Positions 8,332 through 17,277 of a stretch of 64,000 bases of DNA are shown piece by piece. Source of the DNA: JAZKAR01 sp040389065 (GTDB taxonomy: Bacteria > Pseudomonadota > Gammaproteobacteria > Burkholderiales > Casimicrobiaceae); assembly GCA_040389065.1 (NCBI GenBank), contig JAZKAR010000016.1, forward strand, positions 62,001 to 126,000. The letters are read 5' to 3'. The notes beneath the pieces are model-generated. The model had not been told where the DNA came from and searched no databases. It saw only the letters and a program-made list of their open reading frames with translations. Within the stretch, counting starts at the first letter, position 1. Every line of letters begins with the position of its first letter. Both the position numbers and the translations under genes were made by a program.

Positions 8332-9967
8332 TAAAATTAAATTAATTATAAATAATCTTTGGATGCAAAGATTATTTATAATTTTTATTATTCTACTTAC
8401 TTTCTGGCATGGATTATGGGGTGGGGTACCTAGGGGAGATCAGCCTGTTTATCTACATCAAATAAGCCAGTTACATGATTTAGGAAATATTCTTATAAAT
8501 GCCCCCTCTTGGAATAGAAATCATGCATTAATTTCAGAAATTATTTTATTTCGCCCAGTATTATATATATTAATGGGCTCTTTTTATTACTTTTTCGGCT
8601 ATAACTTTATACTCTGGCAATGCGCAAGTTTATTTTTACATATTATGGTTGTATTAGGGTTGCATTTATTAATTGCAAATGGATCACTTCGTTTTACGCC
8701 TTATGTCTTCTTATTGCCAATTTTTTTTGGTGTGTCGCTTCTTGGTAGTGAGTTAGTATTGTGGCATCATGCGGCTGGATATATTCTTTTCTCAGTGTTT
8801 GTTGTTTTTTCAGTATATTTTTTGAGATTGTTTTTTCAGACAAAGAATACAAATTACGGTTGGTTTAGTCTCTTGTTAGGAATTCTAGCAGAGTTTACTT
8901 ATGAGCTTGGTGTTGTAATTAACTTATTAATTTCACTTGTATTTTTTTATAATTATATTTTCGCTAGCGCTATTGAAAAAATGCAAATAGGTAAAAGTAC
9001 GCTAAGCACCATTAAATGGGGTTTACTATTTTTTTTAAGTGCTCTTTTATATCCACTATTAAGCAGTCTAGATTTATGGCTAAGAGGATTAAATGCACCA
9101 ATAGGTAGCCAAATTTCTTTACCACATCCTTTTTTGGCTACATTTTACTACACTTTTATACAACTAGGTTTCTGGATAGGTGGATGGATTTTTCCAACTA
9201 CATACGATATACGGGCAATTTATAGAGCTTCTTTTGAAGGTTTTAAAACTATTAGTCTGCCTATTATATTAAATTTCATTGTTGTATTGGCCATCCTCCT
9301 CTTCGATTTGAGCAGGGTTAGGAGTGCAAAGCTAAGTTTTAATAATAAAGCTATTGTTATTTTACCTATGGTATTTTTATTGGTTTACTCTTCAGTTGCT
9401 GCATATGGACGTACTTTACCGAAAGGGATAGAGTATCTTTATCTTAGTATTTATTATGGCTATATTGCCTATCTTAGTATTATCGTTGGCATTGCACTAT
9501 TTTTTCTAAATAGCAGTAATAATGTAATTTCTGACCGAAATAAAATAGAAACAAATATTATCGGAATAAAAAAATATAAAAATTATTTTTCTCAATATGG
9601 GTTATTTACGCTTATAGGTATTATTGCATTAATTGGCTTTAATGCGTATGGTGTTTTTACACTCGCTAAAAGTTATCGGTATAATTTTGCTCCATCACGC
9701 CAAAAAGTTATAGATTCTATTACTAATTGGATTGATGGCAAAGGAAAGCTTTCTTCAGCTTATTTTAATATTAGCTCTAACTGTAAAGGCAATGATCTAC
9801 TACCATGGTTCCAAGAGGAAAATGGTAGGCTCATTAGGAAAAATTCCGGATGGCAACCTCCCATTAATTTAGCAGATGCGTTGTGGCCTGAAAAGTCATT
9901 TAAATTGAATAAGAGCATGCTTGCTGGTAAGGATATTTTCATAACCGAAATTATCTGTGAAGAATAG
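8309..9967 (+). CDS. Polytopic membrane protein, GT-C glycosyltransferase-like
   Basis: This protein of about 552 residues has some ten or more hydrophobic segments and a short soluble C-terminus. The open frame extends upstream to 8201, but the ATG at 8309 is preferred. It has GGAAG about 8 bases upstream, overlaps the previous gene only slightly, and leads directly into the first membrane helix near residues 20-36. An acidic residue after the first helix (PRGDQPVYLH, D44) lies where GT-C enzymes carry their catalytic Asp. It is therefore plausibly a lipid-linked-sugar transferase or O-antigen-type polymerase facing the periplasm. No specific family is recognised, and a flippase or polymerase role remains possible. 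Confidence 0.68.
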   Translation: MIAQIKFNKIKLIINNLWMQRLFIIFIILLTFWHGLWGGVPRGDQPVYLHQISQLHDLGNILINAPSWNRNHALISEIILFRPVLYILMGSFYYFFGYNFILWQCASLFLHIMVVLGLHLLIANGSLRFTPYVFLLPIFFGVSLLGSELVLWHHAAGYILFSVFVVFSVYFLRLFFQTKNTNYGWFSLLLGILAEFTYELGVVINLLISLVFFYNYIFASAIEKMQIGKSTLSTIKWGLLFFLSALLYPLLSSLDLWLRGLNAPIGSQISLPHPFLATFYYTFIQLGFWIGGWIFPTTYDIRAIYRASFEGFKTISLPIILNFIVVLAILLFDLSRVRSAKLSFNNKAIVILPMVFLLVYSSVAAYGRTLPKGIEYLYLSIYYGYIAYLSIIVGIALFFLNSSNNVISDRNKIETNIIGIKKYKNYFSQYGLFTLIGIIALIGFNAYGVFTLAKSYRYNFAPSRQKVIDSITNWIDGKGKLSSAYFNISSNCKGNDLLPWFQEENGRLIRKNSGWQPPINLADALWPEKSFKLNKSMLAGKDIFITEIICEE

Positions 9968-10475
9968 TTATTTTTTACTGCTAAAGTGTTATTGATCTAG
10001 CCTAAAATCCTCAGAAATGAGAGGATTAGGGCCTGTTTCTTGCAACTCGTGTAGGTTGAAATCCCTAAATCTTAACCGATACACGTAAGTTCTTACTCTA
10101 AATCAGCTGGTTTTAAACTGGATTGAGATTCCCTATTGGCAATATTTTTGTGGGAAAAGTTACTTTCATCCAGCATGAATTTCTACTCGACCATACTCTG
10201 CTAATCCGGGTGGTGCCAACGTATAGGAGAAGAAGGAATTGAGTGGAGGCAAAGCTAAACCCATTGTTAAGATTTTGAAAAAATAACTGAGAAAGAGATT
10301 TTTAGACGGCGCCCACATGTTACAAAGAGGTTGTGGGGTGGGGAGTTTTGGAGTAATGGTTATTTTGTAGTACCGTTGGAAAACATTGTGATAAAAACAT
10401 AATTTCAGAGTACGCCAAAAATCAGAGAAAGAGTTATGTAAAACCTTATGAAAATTGTCAGGTAGGACTCTTCTT

Positions 10476-10516
10476 AATAAACGATCTCCGATACTCTGCA
10501 ACGAAGATCGTTTATT
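10476..10516. repeat. 12-bp perfect inverted repeat, 17-base spacer
   Basis: AATAAACGATCT at 10476-10487 is exactly complementary to AGATCGTTTATT at 10505-10516, with a 17-base spacer. It is followed on the + strand by a T-rich stretch. It may be a terminator for transcripts entering the gap or one end of a decayed element. Confidence 0.55.
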
Positions 10517-10565
10517 TTTGTTTTGCGGAAAAAATTATCTGCAAATTAAAAGTGTTATCCAAGAG

Positions 10566-10610
10566 TAATATGTTAAAGAAATTTTTTTGATCAATCTCTT
10601 TAACATATTA
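10566..10610. repeat. 14-bp perfect inverted repeat, 17-base spacer
   Basis: TAATATGTTAAAGA at 10566-10579 is exactly complementary to TCTTTAACATATTA at 10597-10610. The spacer is again 17 bases and includes a T7 run. It lies about 60 bases upstream of the GtrB-like gene, so it could be an operator or a leader hairpin. Confidence 0.55.
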
Positions 10611-10670
10611 GCTGAGGGTGTAAAGCTATATATGGATTAATTTGAAATTTATAGTTATCATTTCCAGCCT

Positions 10671-11618
10671 ATGATTAAAAATCTACTCTTTATATCTATT
10701 GTTGCACCTGCCTATGCTTGCTCAGAATGTATTCCAGAGTTATATCGCCGTGTTGTAACTACCATGGAATCTAATCATCTTCCTTTTGAGCTGATCATTG
10801 TTAATGACAATAGCCCTCAGTGTGATTGGGAGGTGATCGTCAATCTTTCCTTAAGCGATAAACGTTTAAAGGCGATAAATTTTTCGCGCAATTTTGGGCA
10901 ACATGCAGCTATTTGTGCAGGCATAGATTATGCAGTTGGTGATTGGGTTGTGGTAATGGATTGTGATTTGGAAGATCAGCCTGAAGAGATTCCAAGGCTT
11001 CTTAATAAAGCTCTAACAGAAAATTTTGATATTGTATTTGCTTGCAGAGATCAGCGAAGTAACAGTTTTGTAAAAAATACCTGTTCTCGTTTATTCAGAT
11101 ATTTGTTAGGAATGATTACACAGTTAAAAATTGACTCGGGTTTTGGCAATTTTTCTATTGCATCTAAACAAGTTATGGATGTTTATAGAGCATTGCCTGA
11201 AAAAAATCGCTCACACGGGCTTATACTTCTTTGGTGTGGATTTGAAGTAGGGTATATTCATACTGTTCAGTCTCCACGTTTTGCAGGGCAAAGTAGCTAT
11301 ACATTTGGAAAGTCTTTTAAGCTAGCGTTTGAGAGTATTATCTCGCACTCAAATTACCCTTTGCAAATTTCAATAAAACTAGGGCTATGGATTGCTATTA
11401 TTGCTTTGTTAATTTCAGTATATTTTATTTTTAAAAAATTATTTTTGGGAGTACCTGTAAGTGGATGGAGTAGTTTAATAGTCTCTATTTATTTGATGGG
11501 TGGGTTAATTATAGCTAGTATAGGAATATTGGGATTATATCTAGGAGAAATTTTTAACGAAATTAAGAAAAGACCTCTATATATTATTCGAGAAAAAATT
11601 AATTTTCAAGAAAATTAA
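10671..11618 (+). CDS. GtrB/ArnC-like undecaprenyl-phosphate glycosyltransferase
   Basis: This 315-residue protein has an N-terminal GT2 catalytic domain with IVNDNSPQ at residues 43-50 and VMDCDLEDQPEEIP at 95-108. The second matches the DLQDPPE metal and substrate motif of GtrB, ArnC and DPM1-like enzymes. Two C-terminal transmembrane helices lie near residues 232-258 and 270-293. Such proteins charge undecaprenyl phosphate with one sugar on the cytoplasmic face, for later flipping and transfer by a GT-C enzyme. The GT-C-like genes at 8309 and 19744 are candidate partners. The start has no strong Shine-Dalgarno sequence, but the domain begins directly after it. Confidence 0.83.
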   Translation: MIKNLLFISIVAPAYACSECIPELYRRVVTTMESNHLPFELIIVNDNSPQCDWEVIVNLSLSDKRLKAINFSRNFGQHAAICAGIDYAVGDWVVVMDCDLEDQPEEIPRLLNKALTENFDIVFACRDQRSNSFVKNTCSRLFRYLLGMITQLKIDSGFGNFSIASKQVMDVYRALPEKNRSHGLILLWCGFEVGYIHTVQSPRFAGQSSYTFGKSFKLAFESIISHSNYPLQISIKLGLWIAIIALLISVYFIFKKLFLGVPVSGWSSLIVSIYLMGGLIIASIGILGLYLGEIFNEIKKRPLYIIREKINFQEN

Positions 11619-11704
11619 TGAGACAGTAAAAAATTTATTTTAAACTATAAGTTATTTATATTATGTAAAATAAATGTTAAATGGTTATTGGGGAATGAAT
11701 AAAA

Positions 11705-13234
11705 ATGCAGATTAATGTTCTTGAATACTTTGAGAAAAAAACATTACACACGCATAAAAAAAAAATAGCTGTTGTAGATAAAGGTAGGTCTTATACATTT
11801 GAAATGGTTGAAGTATTTGCAAAAAAATGTGCAGCCATGTTATTAGAAAAAATAGATTTAACTAGTCAATGTATTGCAGTTTTTTTGCCTAAAAGTATTG
11901 AAACAATAGTTGCAGACTTAGGTGTTCTATATTCAGGAAATTGTTATGCAAATCTTGATGTAAAGTCGCCTTTAGAACGTCTTAGAGCGACGTTTAAAAA
12001 TTTAGAGTGTCCGCTAATTATAACAACTTCGGAATATGTAGATGTTCTTATGCAGTTAGGTGTGCTTAAAGAACAATTAGTCTTAATAGAAAAAGCATTT
12101 GATGATGAAAAAAACTATAATAATGAAAAGATTTTTAAAAAAATAAATCAAATTATTGATAATGATCCATTTTGTATTATTCATACATCAGGCTCTACAG
12201 GTACTCCAAAAGGAGTAGCACTTAGCCATCGAGGTGCTATTGATTATATGGATTGGGTTTTTGAAACCTTTGCTTTTGATAACACCCAAATTATAGGAAG
12301 TCTTTCTCCCTGTTTTTTTGATACTTATACGTTAGAGTTATTTTTATGTTTAGCCAAAGGTGCGACTTTCATTATTATTCCTGAGCAATTGGCAGCTTTT
12401 CCTGTAAGGTTATTAGAATTTATAATTTCTCAAAAGGTGAATTTTATCTTTTGGGTTCCTACCATAATGGTAAACATTGCTAACCAAAATTTGCTTGAAA
12501 AATTTTCGCTAGACGCTATAAAAACAATTTTTTTTGCTGGAGAAGTGTTTCCTACAAAGCACTTAAATTATTGGAGACGCTATCTAGGCAACACTCTTTT
12601 TGTTAATCTTTATGGGCCAACTGAGGCTAATGTAGATTGTACATATTTTATTGTTAATCGCCCCCTTGCTGATGAAGATAAATTACCACTTGGCTTTCCT
12701 TGTCGAAATACAGATATTTTGATTTTGAATGAAAGTAATAGAGAAGTACAAAATGATGAAATAGGAGAGCTTTGTATCCGAGGCAGTTCTTTGGCGCTTG
12801 GCTATTGGAATAACCCTGAGCTTACTGCAAAAGTTTTTGTGCAAAACCCATTAAATAAGCATTATCCTGAATTAATTTATCGCACTGGAGACTTAGTTTA
12901 TCGTAATTTTTTAGGTGAAATTATGTTTAAGGGGCGAAAAGATCATCAAATTAAACATTTAGGATACCGTATTGAATTAGGGGAAATTGAGCATGCGGCG
13001 TTGCTAATTGATGGAATTCACAACTGTTGCTCAGTATATAATCAATCAAAAAAAGAAATCATTCTTTTTTTTGAATCAACTGCCAACTTAACAACTTCTA
13101 ATCTCAGAGAAAATTTGGCATCTTTTATTCCCAAGTATATGTTGCCAAGGGTATTTAAAAAAATAGAAAAGCTACCAATAAATGCTAATGGTAAAATTGA
13201 TAGAAGCAAACTACTGAACACTCTTGATGCTTAA
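11705..13234 (+). CDS. Amino-acid-adenylating (AMP-forming) ligase, NRPS A-domain/DltA-like
   Basis: This 509-residue stand-alone ANL-family ligase has the P-loop motif TSGSTGTPKG at residues 161-170 and NLYGPTE at 301-307. It also has the hinge region GRKDHQIKHLGYRIELGEIE and the C-terminal NGKIDR with the catalytic Lys. In the A4 motif (FFDTYTLELF) Asp206 aligns with the Asp that holds the alpha-amino group in NRPS adenylation domains, which suggests an amino-acid substrate. It probably loads this onto one of the nearby carrier proteins, most likely the one at 14049. It opens the acyl cassette and is followed after 5 bases by a GNAT gene. DltA (D-alanine activation) is the closest-looking family, but no other dlt gene is present. 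Confidence 0.8.
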   Translation: MQINVLEYFEKKTLHTHKKKIAVVDKGRSYTFEMVEVFAKKCAAMLLEKIDLTSQCIAVFLPKSIETIVADLGVLYSGNCYANLDVKSPLERLRATFKNLECPLIITTSEYVDVLMQLGVLKEQLVLIEKAFDDEKNYNNEKIFKKINQIIDNDPFCIIHTSGSTGTPKGVALSHRGAIDYMDWVFETFAFDNTQIIGSLSPCFFDTYTLELFLCLAKGATFIIIPEQLAAFPVRLLEFIISQKVNFIFWVPTIMVNIANQNLLEKFSLDAIKTIFFAGEVFPTKHLNYWRRYLGNTLFVNLYGPTEANVDCTYFIVNRPLADEDKLPLGFPCRNTDILILNESNREVQNDEIGELCIRGSSLALGYWNNPELTAKVFVQNPLNKHYPELIYRTGDLVYRNFLGEIMFKGRKDHQIKHLGYRIELGEIEHAALLIDGIHNCCSVYNQSKKEIILFFESTANLTTSNLRENLASFIPKYMLPRVFKKIEKLPINANGKIDRSKLLNTLDA

Positions 13235-13239
13235 TTAAT

Positions 13240-14052
13240 ATGACTAATGCAATTAAGTCGGTTAGTGAAGTTCAAACATTCATAAATATTATCAAATCTG
13301 CGAATAGTAATTATCTAACAAATTTTTACGTAACAACCGATAAGATTGAAAAATATATTGATCAGAAAAATTTGATGGTTGAATACTATGATGGGGTGAC
13401 GTTTTTTCTCAGAAAAGATCTTGGATTTTATAGGGTAAATTTTTATGCTAAAAGTTTAGATAATTTAGAGCAAGCAGTTAGAAAAATTTTAAATATTAAA
13501 AAACAGCCTCTTGTTCTAGATATCATAGGCGAAGAGAGTAATATAGCGCCCACAATAGAATTGTTTAAAAGCAATGGGTTTAAAATTTATCAGCGCCTAG
13601 TTAGAATGACTTTAACTCATTGTTTATTGAATAAAACAAGAAAAGCCAATCAAGATATTATCAAAGCAGCCTTTCATGATGCAAAAGAAATTCTAGAACT
13701 TTTCCTTAAGTTTTTTGATCCTATAGCAGAACAAATTCCTATATTATATGAAATCGAGAATGCCATAATCTTAGGTCAAATATGGATAAAAAAAATTGAA
13801 AAGAAGATTATAGGATTGCTTTTTTATGAAACTAAAGGAAAAACATCGTTACTTCGTTACTGGCTAGTTAGCCCAAAATATCGTAGACAGGGCATTGGCG
13901 AAGCGCTTATGAGCATATGGTTTCAAGAGCATTTAGACATACAGCGTTTTCTTTTATGGGTAAGGGTTGATAACACCTATTCAATGTATAGGTATAGTAA
14001 TTATGGTTTTAAGCCCAATAAACTTGAGGATTTTGTATTGGTGAAAATATGA
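13240..14052 (+). CDS. GNAT-family N-acyltransferase
   Basis: This 270-residue protein has a C-terminal GNAT domain. The acyl-CoA/pantetheine-binding motif RRQGIGEAL is at residues 215-223, in the usual place after a beta strand (YWLVSPKY). The N-terminal half (1-130) has weaker similarity and may be a second, degenerate GNAT-like fold. The gene lies between the adenylating ligase and the carrier protein, overlapping the latter by 4 bases. It may therefore take the acyl or aminoacyl group from the carrier and pass it to an amine, or acylate the amino acid itself. The acceptor is not identifiable from sequence. Confidence 0.72.
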   Translation: MTNAIKSVSEVQTFINIIKSANSNYLTNFYVTTDKIEKYIDQKNLMVEYYDGVTFFLRKDLGFYRVNFYAKSLDNLEQAVRKILNIKKQPLVLDIIGEESNIAPTIELFKSNGFKIYQRLVRMTLTHCLLNKTRKANQDIIKAAFHDAKEILELFLKFFDPIAEQIPILYEIENAIILGQIWIKKIEKKIIGLLFYETKGKTSLLRYWLVSPKYRRQGIGEALMSIWFQEHLDIQRFLLWVRVDNTYSMYRYSNYGFKPNKLEDFVLVKI

Positions 14053-14279
14053 ATGATATCGTATTAATTCTTAATGAAATTTGCCCTGAGTTAGATTTTT
14101 CTTTATCTGAGGATTTTATTAACGATGGAATGCTAGATTCATTTGATATGATTACTCTCGTAAGTACCTTAGATAAAAAATATTCAATTTCGATCGACGG
14201 AATGGATATTATTCCAGAAAACTTTAAAAATGAAGCCACTATAATTGCTTTGCTAAGAAAAAACGGCGTGCAGCTATGA
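14049..14279 (+). CDS. Acyl/peptidyl carrier protein
   Basis: This 76-residue protein of carrier-protein size has the phosphopantetheine site in DGMLDSFDMI, with Ser31 as the attachment residue. The downstream helix contains the expected hydrophobic pattern. It overlaps the GNAT gene by 4 bases and the KAS III gene by 4 bases, giving three translationally coupled genes. It probably carries the product of the adenylating ligase at 11705 during acyl-chain building. It is not the housekeeping AcpP, whose motif is typically GADSLDTVE. Confidence 0.82.
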   Translation: MNDIVLILNEICPELDFSLSEDFINDGMLDSFDMITLVSTLDKKYSISIDGMDIIPENFKNEATIIALLRKNGVQL

Positions 14280-15364
14280 ATTTATTTTTTCGTAACAAAC
14301 GAGTGACGGGTTTGTTAACGATTATTCCTGAGAACGAGCGAAATTTTATCGATGAGATGAGCAATTTTGATGTGCCAATAAGCCGCTCTCTAAAGCTTAA
14401 AGAGGTGATGGGGTATGATAAACATAGAATGGTAGAGCCAGGTGTATGTGCATCTGATTTAGCAGTGTTAGGATTGCAGTCGCTTATTTCTAGAAACCTT
14501 CTTCATTCACAAGATATTGATGCCATTATTGTTGTGACTCAGTCCCCAGATTATTTAATGCCTTCTACCAGTCATGTCATCCAAGGCCGTCTGAAATTAA
14601 AACAGGATATGATTTGCATGGACATTAATCAGGGTTGTGCTGGCTTTGTGATGGGTTTAATCCAATCATATATGCTTTTAGATCAACCAGCGATACAAAA
14701 AGTCGTACTTATCAATGTCGATATATTGAGCTCAAAAGTTTCTATTCAAGATCGTAATAGTTACCCGCTTATTGGTGATGGTGCTTCTATTACAATTGTA
14801 GAACGCAGTAACTCTACTGAAGAATTTTCTATTTATGCAAATGTGAAGATGGATGGAGCGCGCTATGATTCCCTAATCATTCCAGCGGGAGGGTTTAAGC
14901 AGCCTTCTAGTTTTAAAACAGCAATTTTACATGAGGTTGAAGAGGGAAATTTCCGGGCACTTGATCATTTGCATATGGATGGTTCAGCAGTATTTAATTT
15001 TGTTCAAACCGAAGTTCCTAAAATGATAGATGATTTACTTTCTTTTTCTGGAATGAAGCAAGAGGAAATTGATGTTTTCTTATTTCATCAACCTAATAGA
15101 TTTATGCTTGAAAAGCTTGCAGATAAAATAGGCGTACCTTATAAAAAAATGCCCATGAATGTTGTCGAGAAATATGGCAATTCGAGCGGAGTAACTATTC
15201 CAATAGCAATAACATTAAACTATAAAAAAAAATTATGTTTGGAAAATATGATTGCGTGTTGTGCAGGGTTTGGGGTAGGGCTAACATGGGCTTCTATGAT
15301 TATGCCATTAGGTTATTTAAAATTTTGTGAGTCGATTGAATATCCTAATCAATTAGATAACTAA
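14276..15364 (+). CDS. 3-oxoacyl-[acyl-carrier-protein] synthase III-like (FabH-like)
   Basis: This 362-residue thiolase-fold enzyme has the KAS III triad: Cys121 in NQGCAGF, His271 in LFHQPN and Asn302 in KYGNSSG. Such enzymes condense an acyl thioester with malonyl-ACP. In flagellin and O-antigen loci, FabH-like genes next to carrier proteins and a ketoreductase make short hydroxyacyl groups for amino sugars. It overlaps the preceding carrier gene by 4 bases and is followed by another carrier gene at 15432. It is unlikely to be the housekeeping fabH because no fatty-acid genes flank it. Confidence 0.85.
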   Translation: MNLFFRNKRVTGLLTIIPENERNFIDEMSNFDVPISRSLKLKEVMGYDKHRMVEPGVCASDLAVLGLQSLISRNLLHSQDIDAIIVVTQSPDYLMPSTSHVIQGRLKLKQDMICMDINQGCAGFVMGLIQSYMLLDQPAIQKVVLINVDILSSKVSIQDRNSYPLIGDGASITIVERSNSTEEFSIYANVKMDGARYDSLIIPAGGFKQPSSFKTAILHEVEEGNFRALDHLHMDGSAVFNFVQTEVPKMIDDLLSFSGMKQEEIDVFLFHQPNRFMLEKLADKIGVPYKKMPMNVVEKYGNSSGVTIPIAITLNYKKKLCLENMIACCAGFGVGLTWASMIMPLGYLKFCESIEYPNQLDN

Positions 15365-15431
15365 TTTCATTTGTTATCTAATTAGCATCATCTGCCATTT
15401 TTTTCTTTTATTAAACTATCTTGAGGATGCG

Positions 15432-15659
15432 ATGGAGAATTTTTTAAAGTATATTGCGGATATATTGGAGGTAGCTGAAGTTAAATTAACAGATAAATTT
15501 GAGAATTTTCCTGAATGGGATTCTTTAGCGGTATTATCTGTTATTGCGATGGTAGATGCAAATTACCGTGTTAAAAAGTACAATATTAAGATTGTAAAAC
15601 ATATTTTTATGATTTATAACCTACATAAAATGACTTTTATGGGGCTAATAGAAAAATAA
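15432..15659 (+). CDS. Carrier-protein paralogue with altered C-terminus
   Basis: This 75-residue protein begins like the carrier at 17056. Residues 1-44 (ILEV..., then FPEWDSLAVLSVIAM with Ser31) match it closely at protein and DNA level. After VDANY the sequence departs from any carrier-protein pattern and becomes basic and hydrophobic (KKYNIKIVKH), while the other copy keeps the normal third and fourth helices. This looks like a duplicated carrier gene whose 3' half has decayed or been replaced. It may be non-functional, or it may carry substrate with an altered recognition helix. An AGGATG-type ribosome site precedes the ATG. Confidence 0.6.
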   Translation: MENFLKYIADILEVAEVKLTDKFENFPEWDSLAVLSVIAMVDANYRVKKYNIKIVKHIFMIYNLHKMTFMGLIEK

Positions 15660-16029
15660 AGGTTCTTATGTTAATGCAATAATAAAGAATTTTTCAATGC
15701 TTATTTTTTATCGGTTAAAAAAATCTTGATTTCTTGTGAACTTCAACTTTTCAGCATCAAAATTATTTTCTTATAAAATAATTTATCTTATAAAAACCTA
15801 AAAATAATTTAAATCCATTATCTAATTCTCAGCGAAAAAATATAATGAAGGCAGTGGCGCGAGTTATTATTGAACATACGTATCGGAGAAATGAAATGTT
15901 TTTACTACTTACTCAATAAAATAAAAAACTATAAAAATAATTTAATATATAATTAAGCATTGCTTTTTGCTGGGTTATGATTTTTAATTTTATTTAAAAT
16001 AGTAATTTATGAAAGGGAATATCTCTATT
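15660..16029 (+). other. AT-rich intergenic gap
   Basis: These 370 bases hold no convincing gene. A 24-codon open frame from 15845 is the only small ORF of note and has no recognisable features. The gap interrupts the otherwise tight acyl cassette and probably contains a new promoter for the dioxygenase gene. An AAAGGGA ribosome site at 16012-16018 fits a start at 16030. Confidence 0.4.
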
Positions 16030-16863
16030 ATGAATGTTGAGAATCTAAAAGCTAATCCGAAATTTACTATTTTTAACGTAGGCTGCTTATCTCGGTTACC
16101 ATTGCAAGCCATTCAAAATCAACTAAGTCTAGATACCTTTGTTTGTGTGCGTGGGCTATTTAAGCCTGATGAAATTTATGCGGCACGTGAAAGAGTGTGT
16201 ACCCGATTCAATGCGCAAGATGACCGTAAACACGATCCAAAAGATGCTGAGGCGCTTCAAGGCAATTTCCAAAAACTTGTTGTAGGGGGCACTAGCGGTA
16301 TTAACAGTGTTCCACGTTTACTAAGAATGTTTTATAACCCGATGTTTGCTGAAGATATTTTTGGAATGCGCGAAATTTTTCAACGCCTAACACAGTTTCG
16401 TAACCTGCTTTATGGGCTGCCTAAAAATTTTACCTGTAATGGAATCGAAAATGGCATGTGGACAGCCTCACGGATAAACCATTACCCACGAGGCGGTGGT
16501 TTTATGGCTACCCATGAGGATATTGGAACTATTAATGTTTCCACACAAATTGGTATGAAGCTATATGTTCAACTATTGTTAATGCTAACCAAGAAAGGTG
16601 TAGATTTTCACGAAGGAGGAGCTTATATACTTATTAACAACGAAAAGTATTTTTTTGAAGAAAAATGTAATTTAGGCGACATAGTTATATATGATGGTCG
16701 AGTTCGCCATGGCGTAGAAGACATTGACCCTTCGGAAATGCTTGACCTATCTTCCTTTGCTGGCAGGCATGTCGCTATGTGTACTTTATTCAAACACTTT
16801 TCCAAACAAAATAACGATGAAGAATATAATGCCCTTATGACACAGGAAGTTAAAGTCCTTTAA
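16030..16863 (+). CDS. 2-oxoglutarate/Fe(II)-dependent oxygenase (phytanoyl-CoA dioxygenase-like)
   Basis: The start at 16030 is preferred to 16009 because AAAGGGA lies 11 bases upstream, while the earlier ATG has none. The protein has about 277 residues. THEDIGT gives the HxD iron ligands (H162, D164 from this start) in a double-stranded beta-helix context. RVRHGVED supplies the distal His (H227), and GRH places an Arg (R246) for the 2-oxoglutarate carboxylate. The enzyme probably hydroxylates an acyl or aminoacyl group. Its position between carrier-protein genes suggests the substrate may be carrier-bound. The protein family is not recognised more precisely. Confidence 0.68.
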   Translation: MNVENLKANPKFTIFNVGCLSRLPLQAIQNQLSLDTFVCVRGLFKPDEIYAARERVCTRFNAQDDRKHDPKDAEALQGNFQKLVVGGTSGINSVPRLLRMFYNPMFAEDIFGMREIFQRLTQFRNLLYGLPKNFTCNGIENGMWTASRINHYPRGGGFMATHEDIGTINVSTQIGMKLYVQLLLMLTKKGVDFHEGGAYILINNEKYFFEEKCNLGDIVIYDGRVRHGVEDIDPSEMLDLSSFAGRHVAMCTLFKHFSKQNNDEEYNALMTQEVKVL

Positions 16864-17055
16864 TAATCTTCCTACGATCTCTTTGTTTTATAAATAAACT
16901 AAAAAATTGCTATAAATAATGATTGAGTTGAAATATACCAGCTCTGTCATGAAAGTTATCTTTGCCTTTGTAAGCTCTTAAATGTTCTTAGATTTTGAGT
17001 TCGCCCTCAATGAATTTCACAGCTAGTGTTTTGATTATATGAGTCTGGAAAAAAT

Positions 17056-17277
17056 ATGGATACATTTTTAAAAAATCTTGCTGAAATATTAGAAATAGAT
17101 GAAATAAAAACGATTGATAGATTCCAAGACTTTCCCGAATGGGATTCTTTAGCAGTATTATCTGTTATTGCAATGATTGATGCAGAATATCAGATTAGCA
17201 TACATTCAAGTGACATTAAAGGTATTGTTAATCCAGAGGAGTTGTTCAAGTTGATCTGTTCAAAAAAGAGTAAGTAA
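17056..17277 (+). CDS. Acyl carrier protein
   Basis: This 73-residue carrier protein has the phosphopantetheine Ser31 in FPEWDSLAVLS. The helix II-III pattern is complete, ending in IVNPEELFKLI as in normal carriers. It is the intact relative of the gene at 15432. The first 44 residues are nearly the same, including long runs of identical codons. Its stop abuts the ATG of the ketoreductase gene, so the pair is probably translated together and the ketoreductase likely acts on substrates bound to it. Confidence 0.83.
   Translation: MDTFLKNLAEILEIDEIKTIDRFQDFPEWDSLAVLSVIAMIDAEYQISIHSSDIKGIVNPEELFKLICSKKSK

Larger units (their letters stand above)
9968..10670 (+). other. Long non-coding gap with hairpins and a doubtful 111-codon ORF
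   Basis: This 703-base gap separates the GT-C-like gene from the next glycosyltransferase. It starts with a bulged hairpin at 10001-10030 (CCTAAAATCCTC against GAGGATTAGG) that has no T run. An ORF of 111 codons on the - strand (10166-10501) has no recognisable domain and no convincing ribosome site. Base composition is less AT-rich than the flanks around 10030-10330, so this may be a remnant of inserted DNA. Two separate perfect inverted repeats lie at 10476-10516 and 10566-10610 and are listed on their own. Confidence 0.4.

Noticed and set aside
10166..10501. 111-codon ORF on the - strand
   Set aside because: No ribosome site, no recognisable domain, odd composition and overlap with an inverted repeat. 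Kept only as a note in the gap entry.
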